NCBI RefSeq assembly: GCF_000003855.2
Contig: NW_003101676.1
Coordinates: 3,048,796-3,112,795, forward strand
Source of the DNA: Blastomyces gilchristii SLH14081
Taxonomy: Eukaryota; Ascomycota; Eurotiomycetes; Onygenales; Ajellomycetaceae
Length of the DNA stretch: 64,000 bases
Reading direction: 5' to 3'
The notes under the pieces were generated by a model, which worked only from the letters and a program-made list of their open reading frames with translations, was not told where the DNA came from and did not search any database. Positions 22,050-31,817 of the stretch are shown here, piece after piece. Made by a program: the position numbers and the translations under genes. The number at the start of each line of letters is the position of its first letter. Positions within the stretch are counted from its first letter, which is position 1.

Positions 22050-24345
22050 TACTATGATCAGAGGTATTAAACTGTCTGATAATTTCATGTTTTACAATCA
22101 TGAGTTTCTTGATTGTTTCTTCTTATAATTATTCTCAGTGATAGTGACAAATATCTTGACTTGAGTTGAACTTTCACTTCATTCCCATCTCTGTCAATGA
22201 AATTGTCAGAATATCATGCATTATCAGTGCAACAGTTGAATATATACTCTCAACAATTTTTCATAACTCTAGAATTGATTTGATATGTAAATTTGTCAGA
22301 TTATCTTGAAGATAGCAGTCAAATTCAGTTTTACAAGTATATAGTTTTGCCTGATTTTCAGTTGTAATCAATGTATGCAAGTTCTGTTTCAAAGTTAGTA
22401 TTATAGTTCTATGTGATATGAAGTGTTATCAAAGATCATTACTTACTAGAGAATTGTATTTCACTGTCTTCACATCTCAAACATCTGCTCATTCAAATCT
22501 CTGATAGTTGACATTGTAGTAGTCTCAGGCTAATTTGACATACAAGTCTCATTCCTTCTCTATTCAATCTTGAGAAGTGTAGATGTTAACTCAACAGAAG
22601 AGATCTAGTAGAGCTGCTATAGCATAGTACTCTGCAAAAGATTGTTCAGTTTTGCTGTAGTAATATGCCAGTTTATTCCTTACAGTAATAATAGCCTGTG
22701 CTATAGCATTATCTCAGACTGAATTTCTTTTTGAGTGATTCAACTGCTTCTCAAGATGAGTAAATAAACTGTTATACACTCATCAGGCTGACTGCAGCAT
22801 TGATGTACAAGTGATTGAGACTGTCTTTGTTATCTTATAAAACTAAAACAGTAAATCAATCACATATTTCAACTGAGTTCACTTCATATCAGAAAGTTTC
22901 AACATCTGAATCTTTTCTCAATCAGAGTATTACACTCAATGATCAATTATCTGATATAATCAAAGAATCTGAATAGTTATCTCATATATTGAACTTCACT
23001 GTGTTCTAACATTCTATATCATATTCAGTGATGTGACTAATTTGTTTGTTTATTGAATATCATGGAATTATTATTGTTATTTAGAGAAGATACAAATCAC
23101 ATTAGCAATGTTTTGAATCTGTGATATTTAAATTATTAGTCAATCTATTCAAAATTAACAGTAGTGTTATCAAAAAGTGTTATTAAAAAGCAATATTAAA
23201 AAGTGTTGTTAAAAAACATTATCTTTTGTAAAGTGAATGCAAAAGTTACTTGAGTAATCACTTTTATCTCATTCTCATCTCAAGAATCAGTCATCTCATT
23301 ATTCTTCATCTCAATGTTAAGATTCTTTATCACTGTTTATATCACAAGTTGAACCACATGAGCAATGCAGAGAATATGACCTTGTTTATCATTTCAGAAA
23401 TGCAAAGTCAATTTTTGCTTCAAGCTCTTCATCATAGTGTAGTTATTCATAGCATTATCAGTTGTAATTGTAAGAAGACTGAGACTAATATCTTAATAGT
23501 TATTTTTAATCACAGTCATTAATATCTCTGTTATATAATTCTCAGTATGACTACTGATCAATGATTCAAATTCAATTAATGTCTCTTAATAAGTTCAGTT
23601 CTCATCAATGTAATAACATGTAACTCTCATAAATGTAAGATTGTTTGTACTAGTTTATACATTCACTGTAAGAGACACTCTTCAATGATTCTTCAACTCT
23701 GATTCTAGATGTTGCATATTAACTTTGTAGTGTATCTCAAGATTGAACTGAAGACAGAATTGATGTGAAATATGAAGATTTGAATTAAGTATTTGAAGAA
23801 GTGTTCAGAATTCGGGGTTTTCAATTAATTGAAGAGAAAGATTCAGAGATATACACATGCAAAGTAATTATTCACAGAAGTTATCAGATGAGAGTTGTGA
23901 AATCAGAGTACTGATATATGATTATTTTTACATGATTTTCTTTAAATTAGAAAGTTAGCATTATTAAAAATCATTACCTGATAGAGCAACTTATCAGCTC
24001 AGTAGTAATTTTCTGATTATTTTTCTTTTATTATCTGCATTCTGATGACTTCAGATGTCAGGAAATTCCTTCAGAGTCATGATCAGTTCATGATGAATAT
24101 TTTTAAATAGAGTTGCAGTGATTGTAGCAGAGAGATGACTCTTCAGTAATCTGCAATACAACCTGTTGATAATTATTCCATAGTTTATCTCAGTGTTTGT
24201 GTTGAGTTTTCCATAAATTTCATAGCCTGAAATCAGATGAGAAGAATGAAGTGATTATTCATCATAATTGAAAGAGAGCATTCTGTGTTGAATTGTAAAT
24301 AACATAGACTTTGTGATTCACAGTGATTTCTTAAAGAGTTTATGA
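22050..24345 (-). pseudogene. hAT transposase, inactivated by repeat-directed mutation
   Basis: Read on the minus strand through TGA/TAA codons it shows classic hAT motifs. These are 'TSTNNLTFMRVTCYYIDENW' (23620-23680 region), 'TITTDNAMNNYTMMKSL' (about 23415-23465), 'GHILCIAHVVQLVI' (about 23340-23385), 'KLAYYYSKTEQSFAEYYAIAALLD' split over 22605-22680, and the hATC dimerisation block 'SLTEMGMKWKFNSSQDICHY' (about 22145-22205). The family's role is cut-and-paste transposition by a DDE/RNase-H-fold nuclease. The N-terminal BED-type zinc finger is not clear. Many stops; no functional product. Confidence 0.87.
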
Positions 24346-24725
24346 ATCTTCAATAGAAGTAAAAGAAGTGAAAGAAGTGAATTCAGAAGATATGATAATA
24401 ATTTAAGAAAGATAACAATTTATTTTCAATAACTGATCACTGATGTGTGTAAGAAGAATTAATATAAGAGAAAATAATCTTGTTTCTTAGCTTAGTTATA
24501 ATTTTAGTACTAACTCAGATTAAATATCATTGATGTATAAAAGTAAACAAACAATCTTGATTAATCTCTATCATATTTCTTGAAATATATTAATATTGTG
24601 AAAGAGAGTGTTATCAAATTGCATTATCAGATGATATCATTAAAAATATATTAATATTATGAATATCAATATTGAAAAAATGTTGATACTTATACATTAT
24701 AGTGATTTGTGAATCATGATAGTTA

Positions 24726-24750
24726 AATATATATATATATATATATTATT
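24726..24750. repeat. (AT)n microsatellite
   Basis: About eleven TA/AT dinucleotides in a row inside the hAT, between the transposase and the lysine-rich remnant. Confidence 0.85.
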
Positions 24751-24879
24751 CCTGACTTGATTACAACTTGTACAATAATTTTTGAAAACTTAAAATCAAT
24801 TTTAATTATTAATAATTATGAACTTAAACTTATAACTAACTAATATAAAAAGAAAAAAACTTTTTCTACTTCTTCTCTT

Positions 24880-25700
24880 TCTCATTCTTCTTATCATTCT
24901 TCATAATTCACTTCTTATTCTTCTTCTTCTTCTTCTTCTTCTTATCTGAGATGATAATCATCTCAAAATCTCTCTTCACTGCCTTCTCAGAGAAGGGTTT
25001 TCACTGCTCTCTCTCAGCCAGGTCAATCTGCATCTCAAAATCCCGCATTTTCTGATCTGCTGTCTCAGGTTCCACCTCAGCAGCAAGCAGATTGACATGC
25101 TCAGAGAGCAGAACTGTCTCCTTAATGTTCTGAATCATGAAGTACATTCAAGACCTGAATAAGACCTCAATTCTCTTCTTCTCTGCCAGCTCCTGCTAAT
25201 CAATTAGAGAACAGAAGTATATCAAAAATTGTTATCTCTTAATAAATAAAAAACTTATCAGTTTTAACTTCTTTATCTCTTACTTTAACATCTTCTCAAT
25301 CTTCTTCTGCTGCTGCTTATTTACAGTAACACTCTTCTTCTCTCTTTCTCTCTTCATCTTGAACTTAAATCATTCTCAGAACTTCTTCTAGTTTCACTGC
25401 TGCTGCATGAGACTCTTCACTGTCTTCTTCTTCAATCTCTCACAGGTGATGTCATCTGCATTATTTCTATACTTAGTTCAGTCTAAATCTATTAGAAGTA
25501 TTACTTAAAATCATTATTATTCTACTCTCTTACAGAGCCTCTTCAAGACATCATAATATGTCTTATGATCTGTCTTCTCTCACTTGAACATCTTCTTCTT
25601 CTCTCTCTTCAATCTGTGACAGTACTCACGCGTCTTGATGATCTGCAGGATCACAGAATATTTGAAGAGAGATGATATAATTGATTTCAGTGAGTGTAAA
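24880..25700 (-). pseudogene. Lysine-rich, apparently intron-containing gene remnant inside the hAT
   Basis: On the minus strand, codons from about 25665 read 'VILQIIKTREYCHRLKREKK ... KTDHKTYYDVLKRL'. A donor-like GTAAGAGA and an acceptor CTTCTAATAG then give an in-phase join to '...LDWTKYRNNADDITCERLKK'. A second open block (24950-25190) reads 'VNLLAAEVEPETADQKMRDF ... QIDLAERERWKPFSEKAVKR'. The sequence is less AT-rich than the transposase and has few stops. I do not recognise the family. It may be a second hAT gene or a captured host gene. The second intron boundary cannot be fixed, as candidate donor and acceptor phases disagree. Confidence 0.45.
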
Positions 25701-25740
25701 AGAGAGATGAAGGCAAAAGAGGCGGTCAGAAATGATATAA

Positions 25741-25831
25741 TAATGATGATAATGATGATAATAATAATAATGATAGTGATGATGATAATGATGACGATGA
25801 TAATAATAATAATAATGATAATGATGATGAT
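25741..25831. repeat. GAT/AAT trinucleotide microsatellite
   Basis: An imperfect run of AAT and GAT triplets (91 bp) inside the hAT. It creates a spurious Met/Ile-rich ORF on +. Confidence 0.9.
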
Positions 25832-26935
25832 AAAAGAGAGAGTGTATTGAAATATATTACTGACTTATTAAATATAAAGAGACAAAGAAAATATTAACAG
25901 CTTTCAGAGATATTCAGAAACAGCTACAGTGTTGCATAGCAACATCATCTTCATTTAATACATGCAGTGTTGATATTCTTTGTATACAGTTATTATATAA
26001 TCTATATCAGAAATACATGCAGAAAACAGATCTTTATTGCTAGAAAGAATGATTGCAGTGATTCTCTGTTTTCATATTATAAAGATAAGTTATTGTCATT
26101 TCTTTCTTCTCTCTTTTCTCTTCTTCTTCAACTCATCACTAAGTTCAAGCTGGTATAAAAACTATTAAAACACTCTTAGAAACTCTCAAATTGAAGAGTA
26201 TAGACTAATTAAATTTTAAATATAGAAGAATCAAATTACATTCAATATTACTAATTATTCATTCTCTCTTAATAAAATCACAGTCATGTCTTTCTCTCTC
26301 CCTCTCTCAAATGAAACATGGCCTGCGAAAAGTGAGTATCACACCAGGTCATAATAATTAACATGGCCTCAGTATGCAGGGCTGCATACATACAGTACAT
26401 GCTGAACTGAGAGACTGTGTAAATTGCAAATCAGTGTCAGCATCTCAGAAAGAGCTGTGCAGTGTGAGAAAGCTGCAACTCTCAGTCACATGTACAGAGA
26501 GTAAATCATCACAGTAAGTGTATATACATTGTATGAAAGTAATGCTTTTTAATAACACTCAGTCTCTGATATTATGAAAATAGAGTCTCTCTGTGAGATC
26601 TGTTTTTATCAGAAGTCAGAGAATCTTATATTCTTCAAGATCATCTTCACCCGCCTTATCTGTGAAATCAATGAAGAAAATCATTGATTTCAGTATTCTG
26701 TTCTTGATATCATTCAAGTGACAGCAGAGTTCACCCTGATCACACTTTTTAAGTGTATATTTTCTAAATATTCACATTTATACAGATATATACTAATTAT
26801 TTATTAGATGATATTAAGACAATGACTCATCACAGCTGTGTTACTCTCACTGTGAGAGATATATGATTGATGATGAATATTGTAAAGACTCTGAGAAGTG
26901 AGTATTTTGAAGATGCTGCAGCTCTGTGATCTTGA

Positions 26936-27086
26936 TTTTTTTTTGTTTTTATTTTTTATTTTTTTATTTTTCTTTTATTTTTTTTTTTTCTTTCTCTTTT
27001 TTTTTTTTTTTTTTTCATTCTGATTTTTTCTTGTTTTTGTTTTGTTTTTTGTTTTTTGTTTTTTTTTTGTATTTTATATTTTTTTT
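26936..27086. repeat. Long poly(T)-rich tract in hAT right arm
   Basis: About 150 bases that are almost pure T with scattered G/A/C, including a run of about 20 T near 27000. Low complexity; no coding capacity. Confidence 0.9.
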
Positions 27087-27457
27087 ATAATTAAAATTAT
27101 ATGAATTATGATCTGTGTTCAGAAAAGTAATGATATTTAATAATACTCTCTGTTGAATTTTCAACAAATGAGCACTATGTTATAATATTATGTAAGTGAG
27201 AAGTGATTTCATAATCTCATTTAATATCATTCTCAATAATGAGATCAGAATGAAAATGTAACTAAGAATTCAAATATATTCTTTATCTGAGACTAGATTT
27301 TTATTTGAAAAGTGAATCTGAGATCTTTAATATTTGAAATAACATGATTTGAGATCAATGTAATGAACACAAATCATAATCAGAAGTAATGCTTTTAGAC
27401 AATGTGATAACTGTAAAGTTTGATTCTGATCTCAGACACGGTCACACAGTCAGTCTA

Positions 27458-27944
27458 GTAACTGATAAGCAAGCTTCTATCTGAGAACTCAGTATCTGCT
27501 TAACTATTTAACTGTTTCTCTATTTCTTATATATTATTACATGTTTGAATATCTCAGTGAGTAATCATTTCTAATAAGAAGATAATGAATATGAATAATT
27601 ATTTCTAATAAGAAGACAATAAATATTTTTCTAGTATAAGAGATTTACACTGAATAGATTGATATAATATTGATAGATCTTATATAATAAAGAGAAAAAT
27701 GTTAGAGAAGAAAAAGAAAGAGAAAGTATGAGAATCAGTGATCAAAGTGAATATTTATATATGTATATAATAATGTATACAGTGAAGCTTCAGAGCGGAA
27801 GAATCTATATATATTTATAGTAGCTGAGAATTGACAATCAAGAATGACTGAGAATTGAAGTGTACATGTTCAAGAATGAAGTGATTGAAATCTGTAAAGT
27901 GTAATAAAATAGTCTATATAATTGATCAGACGCAGCCCATCACA
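27458..27944 (-). mobile_element. Gypsy-B fragment 3: leader and 5' LTR, minus strand
   Basis: Starts with the right copy of the hAT target duplication (27458-27465) and continues the Gypsy-B leader. The 5' LTR occupies 27635-27944 (310 bp). Its start TGTAAGAG (as read on +) has become TATAAGAG, and its end is CCCATCACA. It carries only one of the ~52-bp internal units, which explains why it is ~55 bp shorter than the 365-bp LTRs. This is the outer right edge of the nested cluster. Confidence 0.88.
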
Positions 27945-28262
27945 ATTGAAAATCAGTTAATAATCAATTCAGTATAAATTATATAAATACTTACTTTATT
28001 ATTAAATTCAAGAATAATTTCAGTATTAAATTGATTTTAAATTGATTTTGAATTGATTCTGAATTAATTATTAATTAATTATAGTAATAAAATAAATTCA
28101 ATCTGTATATTTAAGTAATTAACAATTGATTGAAAATCAGTTGATAATCAATTCAGTGTAAATTATATAAATACTTACTTTATTATTAAATTCAAGAATA
28201 ATTTCAGTATTAAATTAATTTTAAATTGATTTTAAATTGATTGTAGAATTGATGGTAAATAA
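27945..28262. repeat. 184-bp AT-rich tandem repeat at isochore edge
   Basis: The block ATTGAAAATCAGTTAATAATC...TTTAAATTGATTTT starting at 27945 recurs at 28129 with a few transitions, a period of 184 bp (one full and one partial copy). It contains many ATTGATT/AATTAATT motifs and no ORF. It separates Gypsy-B from the GC-balanced island that starts at about 28270. Confidence 0.85.
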
Positions 28263-28308
28263 TTAAGAAAGAAAGAGTGGTTTCAAATTACAAGAAAAGA
28301 TGTATTGA

Positions 28309-28388
28309 GCGAGGTCAGGTAGTGGCACGGGCCACATTTGCGAGGTCAGCTTACATAACAAGGTCAAGTGGCGCACTTAGCGAGGTCA
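28309..28388 (+). promoter_or_regulatory. Four (GCG)AGGTCA repeats upstream of RPP2
   Basis: AGGTCA occurs at 28312, 28343, 28361 and 28383. Three of the four are preceded by GCG/CG. All are in the same orientation, 18-31 bp apart, and 200-300 bp upstream of the inferred RPP2 5' untranslated exon. Repetition within 80 bp of a strongly expressed ribosomal gene suggests a binding-site cluster; no factor is assigned. Confidence 0.45.
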
Positions 28389-28604
28389 AGTTTTCTGCTT
28401 CCTGCATTGGTAGCTTTAGTGCCAGGCATTCGTTGCTTACTAAACGCACGCTCGCTTGCTACGAAAACAATTTTACGCTTCACCATCCAATCTTCCTTGT
28501 GCTGCAACCAACCACCGTTTTCAATCCCCATCGAACTCGACGTCTCAGTCTCCGCCCAACTCGCGGTTAAATCGATTGATTCTCCTGTTCGGAAACTCTC
28601 AAAT

Positions 28605-28686
28605 GTACGTATTATGCCTAGAAGTTATCTTGCCCTTTGCTGTTGACCACACCCGTATACTAATCTTGGTATTTCCTCGCTCTTAG
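28605..28686 (+). other. Probable 5' UTR intron of RPP2
   Basis: Donor GTACGT at 28605, branch-like TACTAAT at 28658-28664 and acceptor CTCTTAG at 28680-28686. It ends 18 bases before the RPP2 ATG. 5' UTR introns are common in fungal ribosomal protein genes. Inferred from signals only. Confidence 0.6.
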
Positions 28687-28704
28687 AAAACAACACATAC
28701 AAAA

Positions 28705-29142
28705 ATGAAGCACCTCGCAGCTTACCTCCTCCTCGGCCTAGGTGGAAACACCTCCCCCTCTGCTGAGGACATAAAGTCCGTTCTCAGCGCTGTCGGTATC
28801 GATGCTGACGATGAGCGCCTCGAGAAGCTCCTCTCTGAGCTCAAAGGAAAGGATCTTTCCGAGGTCAGTGCATATCACCCCTAGCACGGAATTCCGAGGT
28901 CGTTAACTTAATATGAGTGTGGGATGGGATTACTGACATCAATTTCTTCCTTCTTTTTCTAGCTGATCGCTGAGGGAACCGCCAAGCTCGCCTCCGTCCC
29001 ATCTGGTGGTGCTGCTGGTGGCGCCCCTGCTGCCGGTGGCGCCGCTGCCGCTGGCGGTGAGGCTGCTGCTGAGAAGGCGGAGGAGAAGGAGGAGGAGAAG
29101 GAGGAGTCCGATGAGGATATGGGCTTCGGTCTCTTCGACTAA
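28705..29142 (+). CDS. RPP2: 60S acidic ribosomal protein P2
   Basis: Two exons, 28705-28863 and 28963-29142, joined in phase 0, give 112 residues. The start '[14 protein letters not shown]' and '[20 protein letters not shown]' are the P2 N-terminal dimerisation domain. An Ala/Gly-rich hinge follows, then a charged tail ending '[12 protein letters not shown]', the conserved stalk tail that contacts elongation factors. The N-terminus identifies P2 rather than P1 or P0. The intron (28864-28962) has donor GTCAGT and acceptor TTTTCTAG. In the ribosome, P1/P2 dimers on P0 form the GTPase-activating stalk. The length is usual for the family (about 110 residues). RPS15 follows on the same strand. 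Fungal P2 proteins are also known as allergens. Confidence 0.97.
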
Positions 29143-29899
29143 ATCAAGTGATACTTTTCATCTCTCGCTTCGCGAGGATATGGTCAACAACTGGGACTGC
29201 GATGCGATACTCTACGTGCCGCTTTGGAACAGAAAAATGTATCAGTCTGGCGATCATAGTTGTAAATGCATTGCAGCCGGGATGATGGCATTTGTCAAGA
29301 TTAGGTTGACTAGCTTTTTGATGACATCCATGATGGAAAGGTTCATGTATTTCTAAAATCACAAACATGCCTAACGTCATCTATCTACTTGCCTACGAAT
29401 CGAAGATGGCCGTTGTTCTGAACTGTTCAGGTTCCAGTAGTAGTATGCGCCTCCTCGCTCACTACAGCCCTATAGCGACGTGTAGTACCGTACCCCCAGT
29501 AGTATCTGCCGTAGATTAAAATGCCCATAAAGCTCTTCCCGCAGTATTAAGCCCTACCGTTCAATCTCTATCTCAGGACCGTCTACGAGTTATTATTGTA
29601 CTCTGAACGAGCCGTGGAAGTCACGAATGACCGACCCCTTTCAACTTTCGAACAATCCCAAAAGGCTGGAAGCTCTAGGTTCACGCTAGTCCCAATCGAG
29701 AGAACAGTTAGGGCACAAACCTTAGCGCCGTCGCTTAGCCGAGCCTCACCCTCCACGCTTTTCAAACTCCTCCGCTGGTCCACCGAACGACGAGGAACGA
29801 CGACCCAACCGCCTTCAAGCCCCCTTCAAGCGCGACAACAACTACCCATCGCTTTTCGAACGGCACTCGGAAAGCGTCTTAAAAGGGACATTTGCAATC
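29143..29899. other. Intergenic: RPP2 3' region and RPS15 promoter
   Basis: No gene seen. The proximal RPS15 promoter (29690-29790) contains GTTAGGGC and two CTTAGC motifs; a CTTAGCG also lies next to the AGGTCA cluster of RPP2. Short ORFs here overlap each other on both strands and look like chance. Confidence 0.6.
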
Positions 29900-30912
<1,013 letters not shown>

Positions 30913-31817
30913 ACTCAAAAACAATCAAATTTGTTTCCTTTTGTTGCTACTCGGGTCGGGGTTTCCATTGTCTTCAGTTTTTTTTTTGGCAATCTTCATA
31001 TTTGTGGGCTATGGAGAGGGTCGTGAAATTTATATCTATTCAAAGAGACGCATCAAAAATCCCACTCTTTGCCCCTTTTTTTTCTTTTTTTCTAGCTAGA
31101 CGTTTTATATGATGATAGCTAAAAAAAAGATAATGTCATGTCCTTATCTGAACGGTTTCTAGCTTGTTTCACTAGCCTTCGAAGCATTTCCTTTTGAGTA
31201 TTTTTCGAGGGAACGGGGTCCATACTTGTATGGAAAATTTGGGACAATATTTCATCGCTTGGATGAGATGAGATGCGATGCACTAATCTCTGACGCGTCT
31301 CTAGAGGAACTCCGCGAAATAGATGCCTTTTTAGACAAGGATTGCATAGCAATAAATGCGGCGCACCAACTCCCCTTCTCCCGCTCTTTCGACCCCTACT
31401 GGACCGACCATTTAAGCTGCGCCGTAACGTGGAACATCGTCGCTTTCGGACAAAAGGCAGTTACACACTCCCATAGGCTAGATGAACTACAAAAAATTCT
31501 GTGTTAATACAGGCTGTATGTAGTTGGTGAGTTGATATGTAACAATATCTAGCTCCGCCATGAGCGTCGATGCTTGACGTCAACGGTTAGCTATTATTCC
31601 GTCATAACTCACGTGGTTATAACGACGGATCAAAACAAGACATCCCGTTCCCTGAACTATACAGTTGCGAACCATCTCTAAATTTCAATCAATTGCTCGC
31701 TTTAACGCATACAGTAAATGTATTACTATATGGGAAGATAAATACACACGCGCGCAAGCCCAGCTATTTAAAAAGCGACGGTGTAAAAGACAGCTTTAAT
31801 CACTTACATCAAATCCA
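30913..31817. other. Intergenic between RPS15 and the dehydratase gene
   Basis: Contains T-rich RPS15 3' sequence (runs of T near 30978 and 31073) and the dehydratase promoter. A 93-codon ORF at 31226-31507 has no recognisable motif and is overlapped by one on the other strand; I do not call it a gene. Confidence 0.6.

Larger units (their letters stand above)
21659..27457 (-). mobile_element. Complete 5.8-kb hAT transposon
   Basis: The left end is TAGACTGGCCGGCGG and the right end TCAGTCTA. They form short inverted repeats (TAGACTGGCC against TAGACTGACT), flanked by a perfect 8-bp duplication GTAACTGA at 21651-21658 and 27458-27465. The minus strand encodes a recognisable hAT transposase with a C-terminal dimerisation domain (about 22050-24345). 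The other ~3 kb (24350-27457) is unusually long for a hAT and holds gene-like pieces, a GAT/AAT microsatellite and long T-rich runs. Confidence 0.93.

Noticed and set aside
24900..24950. CRISPR-like array from CTT/TTC repeats
   Set aside because: Simple trinucleotide repeat in a eukaryotic transposon; no repeat-spacer structure anywhere in the window.
25635..25850. Met/Ile-rich ORF on +
   Set aside because: Pure product of the GAT/AAT microsatellite.
26305..26520. Zn2Cys6 regulator exon ('MACEK...')
   Set aside because: Only a few scattered cysteines; the CX2CX6CX5-12CX2CX6-8C spacing is not met. Kept as an unexplained observation, not as a gene.
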